The translations under genes were made by a program, and so were the position numbers. A stretch of DNA of 5,674 nucleotides from Candidatus Aminicenantota bacterium (GTDB lineage: Bacteria > Acidobacteriota > Aminicenantia > UBA2199), in contig JAGLQR010000131.1 in the NCBI GenBank assembly GCA_023136725.1, forward strand, positions 1 to 5,674. Direction: 5' to 3'. This document shows positions 4,520 through 5,674 of the stretch, one piece after another. Numbering within the stretch: position 1 is the stretch's first letter; the number at the start of each line of letters is the position of its first letter. A model generated the notes under the pieces. That model ran no database searches and was not told the DNA's origin. It saw nothing but the letters and a program-made list of their open reading frames with translations.

Positions 4520-5674
4520 TTATTCCCCAAAATCAGATATGAGCAGGTTGTTTATCCTTTTTCTGACATCAATAGTTTTCATCAGGATACCGGTCATTGT
4601 CGGGATATCCTTTTCTTCCAGGACTTCTTCTATCTGGGTCATCAGGATATCGATCTCCCCTATTTCTTTTTCGGTAAGCCTGTCTTCATACCGCTCCATG
4701 AAGAATTTTATTGTATTTTTTTCTTCTTTAATATTAGAAATAGTCTGGTTCAGCTTGATAGTTTCCCTGTCCTTTATTTCAAACTCTTTTGCTTCTTCGA
4801 TCAATTGTTTTATTTTCTCAGGTGATAATCCGCTTGCAGGCTGAACATTCATGCTCTGTGATAATCCGGTCTGCAGGTCAATTGCTGATACTTTGACCAA
4901 TCCGTTTGCATCTATCTCGAATGTTACTTCGATCTGCGGTAACCCTTTCGGAGACAGCGGGATCCCGATCAGGTTAAAGTCTCCGAGAGCCTTATTTTCA
5001 GATGCGATCTCTCTCTCTCCCTGAAGGATGTGTATTTTAACTGTCTGCTGGTTATCACTTATTGTAGTGAATATCATCGATTTTTTTATCGGTATTGAAG
5101 AGTTCTTGTCAATAAGTTTTGTAAATTTGTCTCCCTTTGTTTCAAGCCCGAGGGATAAAGGGGTAACATCTAGTAGCAGCAGGTCTCTTATCCTTCCGTG
5201 CAGAAGTTCGGACTGCGTTGCTGCACCGATAGAGACAACTTCTTCCGGATTCAGATCGAATTTCGGTTCTTTTTTGAAAAGTTCGGTCAGATAACGGGAG
5301 ACCATAGGCATTCTGCTCTGGCCTCCGACAAGAAGTATTTTTTCAATCTGGTCAGGTTCCAGTTCGATCTCATCCATTGAATCCTTGACGAGTTTTATAG
5401 TCTTTGCCACCAGTTCCGAAGTAAGTAGTTCAAGTGTTTCTCTGTCCAGGTTTATCTGGAAATGGTAATTTCCCCCCTTCTTTGAGTGGAAGAGGTAAGG
5501 GATGGATATTTGTGTTGTCGTGTTAAAAGAGAGTTCGATCTTTGCTTTCTCAGCTGCCTGGGTAATCCTCTGTATGCTGTCCATGTTGCCGGAAAGGTCG
5601 GTGTTTATCTCTTTTTTGATCTCCGCCAGGATCCAGTCCGAAACAGCAGCATCAAAATCATTTCCTCCGAGGAA
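4520..5674 (-). CDS. dnaK: chaperone protein DnaK (Hsp70), C-terminal 384 residues; 5' end outside the window
   Basis: DnaK is the ATP-driven Hsp70 chaperone that binds exposed hydrophobic segments and works with DnaJ and GrpE. The frame is open to the right edge. The segment begins at FLGGNDFD, equivalent to about residue 226 of E. coli DnaK (GGEDFD). It then shows EKAKIELS (about 42-49), the adenosine-binding LLVGGQSRMPMV (114-125), NPEEVVSIGAA (142-152), the interdomain linker DLLLLDVTPLSLGLET (164-179), substrate-binding strands with LQGEREIA (217-224) and PQIEVTFEIDANGLVKVSA (246-264), and a helical lid. An internal ATG at 5584 is not the start, because conserved sequence continues upstream. 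The lid ends about 30 residues earlier than in E. coli and has no acidic EEV-like tail. It is the first of the tight dnaK-dnaJ-rsmE series. Promoter, any CIRCE operator and grpE would lie beyond the window. Confidence 0.97.
   Translation of the reverse strand, partial: FLGGNDFDAAVSDWILAEIKKEINTDLSGNMDSIQRITQAAEKAKIELSFNTTTQISIPYLFHSKKGGNYHFQINLDRETLELLTSELVAKTIKLVKDSMDEIELEPDQIEKILLVGGQSRMPMVSRYLTELFKKEPKFDLNPEEVVSIGAATQSELLHGRIRDLLLLDVTPLSLGLETKGDKFTKLIDKNSSIPIKKSMIFTTISDNQQTVKIHILQGEREIASENKALGDFNLIGIPLSPKGLPQIEVTFEIDANGLVKVSAIDLQTGLSQSMNVQPASGLSPEKIKQLIEEAKEFEIKDRETIKLNQTISNIKEEKNTIKFFMERYEDRLTEKEIGEIDILMTQIEEVLEEKDIPTMTGILMKTIDVRKRINNLLISDFGE
4523..4528 (-). promoter_or_regulatory. ribosome binding site of dnaJ inside the dnaK end
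   Basis: GGGGAA (4528-4523) lies within the last dnaK codons, four bases before the dnaJ ATG at 4518. The dnaK TAA (4522-4520) ends one base before that ATG, so ribosomes finishing dnaK can restart on dnaJ. This site decides the ATG over the upstream in-frame TTG at 4530. Confidence 0.65.

Noticed and set aside
4431..4844. A 137-codon plus-strand open frame that looks membrane-like
   Set aside because: Its Ile/Phe/Ser-rich translation is the complement of charged, Lys/Glu-rich dnaK lid and dnaJ codons, so the apparent membrane segments are an artefact.
5582..5584. Internal ATG as the start of a short DnaK-like protein
   Set aside because: Conserved Hsp70 sequence (GGNDFD and following) continues in frame upstream to the window edge, so this is an internal methionine of a truncated-by-window gene.

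Overview
The window is bacterial and consists almost entirely of housekeeping genes. It holds the first 64 codons of ligA (NAD+-dependent DNA ligase, minus strand, running off the left edge), a divergently transcribed complete pyk (pyruvate kinase, plus strand), and then a minus-strand cluster that enters from the right edge: dnaK (3' two-thirds), dnaJ, rsmE and a small Ser/Thr protein kinase. Base composition looks moderately AT-rich, and ATA (Ile) and AGG/AGA (Arg) codons are common. NAD+-dependent ligase, DnaK/DnaJ and RsmE together make a bacterial origin safe. The dnaK-dnaJ-rsmE order resembles the heat-shock operon of Firmicutes and several other phyla. A Hanks-type kinase with a zinc ribbon, and several departures from textbook motifs in RsmE, suggest a lineage distant from the usual model bacteria. 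No phylum can be assigned from this sequence alone.

Layout. 1-194: ligA start, minus. 195-305: a 111-base divergent intergenic region with overlapping candidate promoters for ligA and pyk around a symmetric -10 core (AATTATAATT), plus a strong pyk ribosome binding site. 306-1718: pyk. 1719-1724: only six bases separate the convergent stops of pyk and the kinase; a hairpin with a T-rich tail that could terminate pyk lies over the kinase 3' end. 1725-2669: Ser/Thr kinase with a TTG start. 2670-2707: 38-base gap carrying a good ribosome binding site and part of a possible internal promoter. 2708-3406: rsmE. 3406-4518: dnaJ. 4520-5674: dnaK, cut by the window edge. No stretch over 300 bases lacks a gene.

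How the genes fit together. DnaK and DnaJ are the Hsp70 chaperone and its J-domain co-chaperone. RsmE methylates 16S rRNA at U1498. Their stop/start junctions are tight: one base between dnaK and dnaJ, and a one-base TGATG overlap between dnaJ and rsmE. They are therefore very likely one transcript. The kinase follows after 38 bases and could be read through or driven from its own promoter in the rsmE tail. Its placement at the end of a proteostasis operon, with a cytosolic kinase domain and a C-terminal C4 zinc ribbon, is the most interesting point, but a functional link to chaperones is inference. Pyruvate kinase and DNA ligase appear unrelated to the cluster.

I found no tRNA, rRNA, CRISPR array, insertion sequence, phage gene or clearly novel system. 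The less ordinary observations are the kinase and its context, its motif variant, motif drift in RsmE, the short DnaK C-terminus and the symmetric divergent promoter region.
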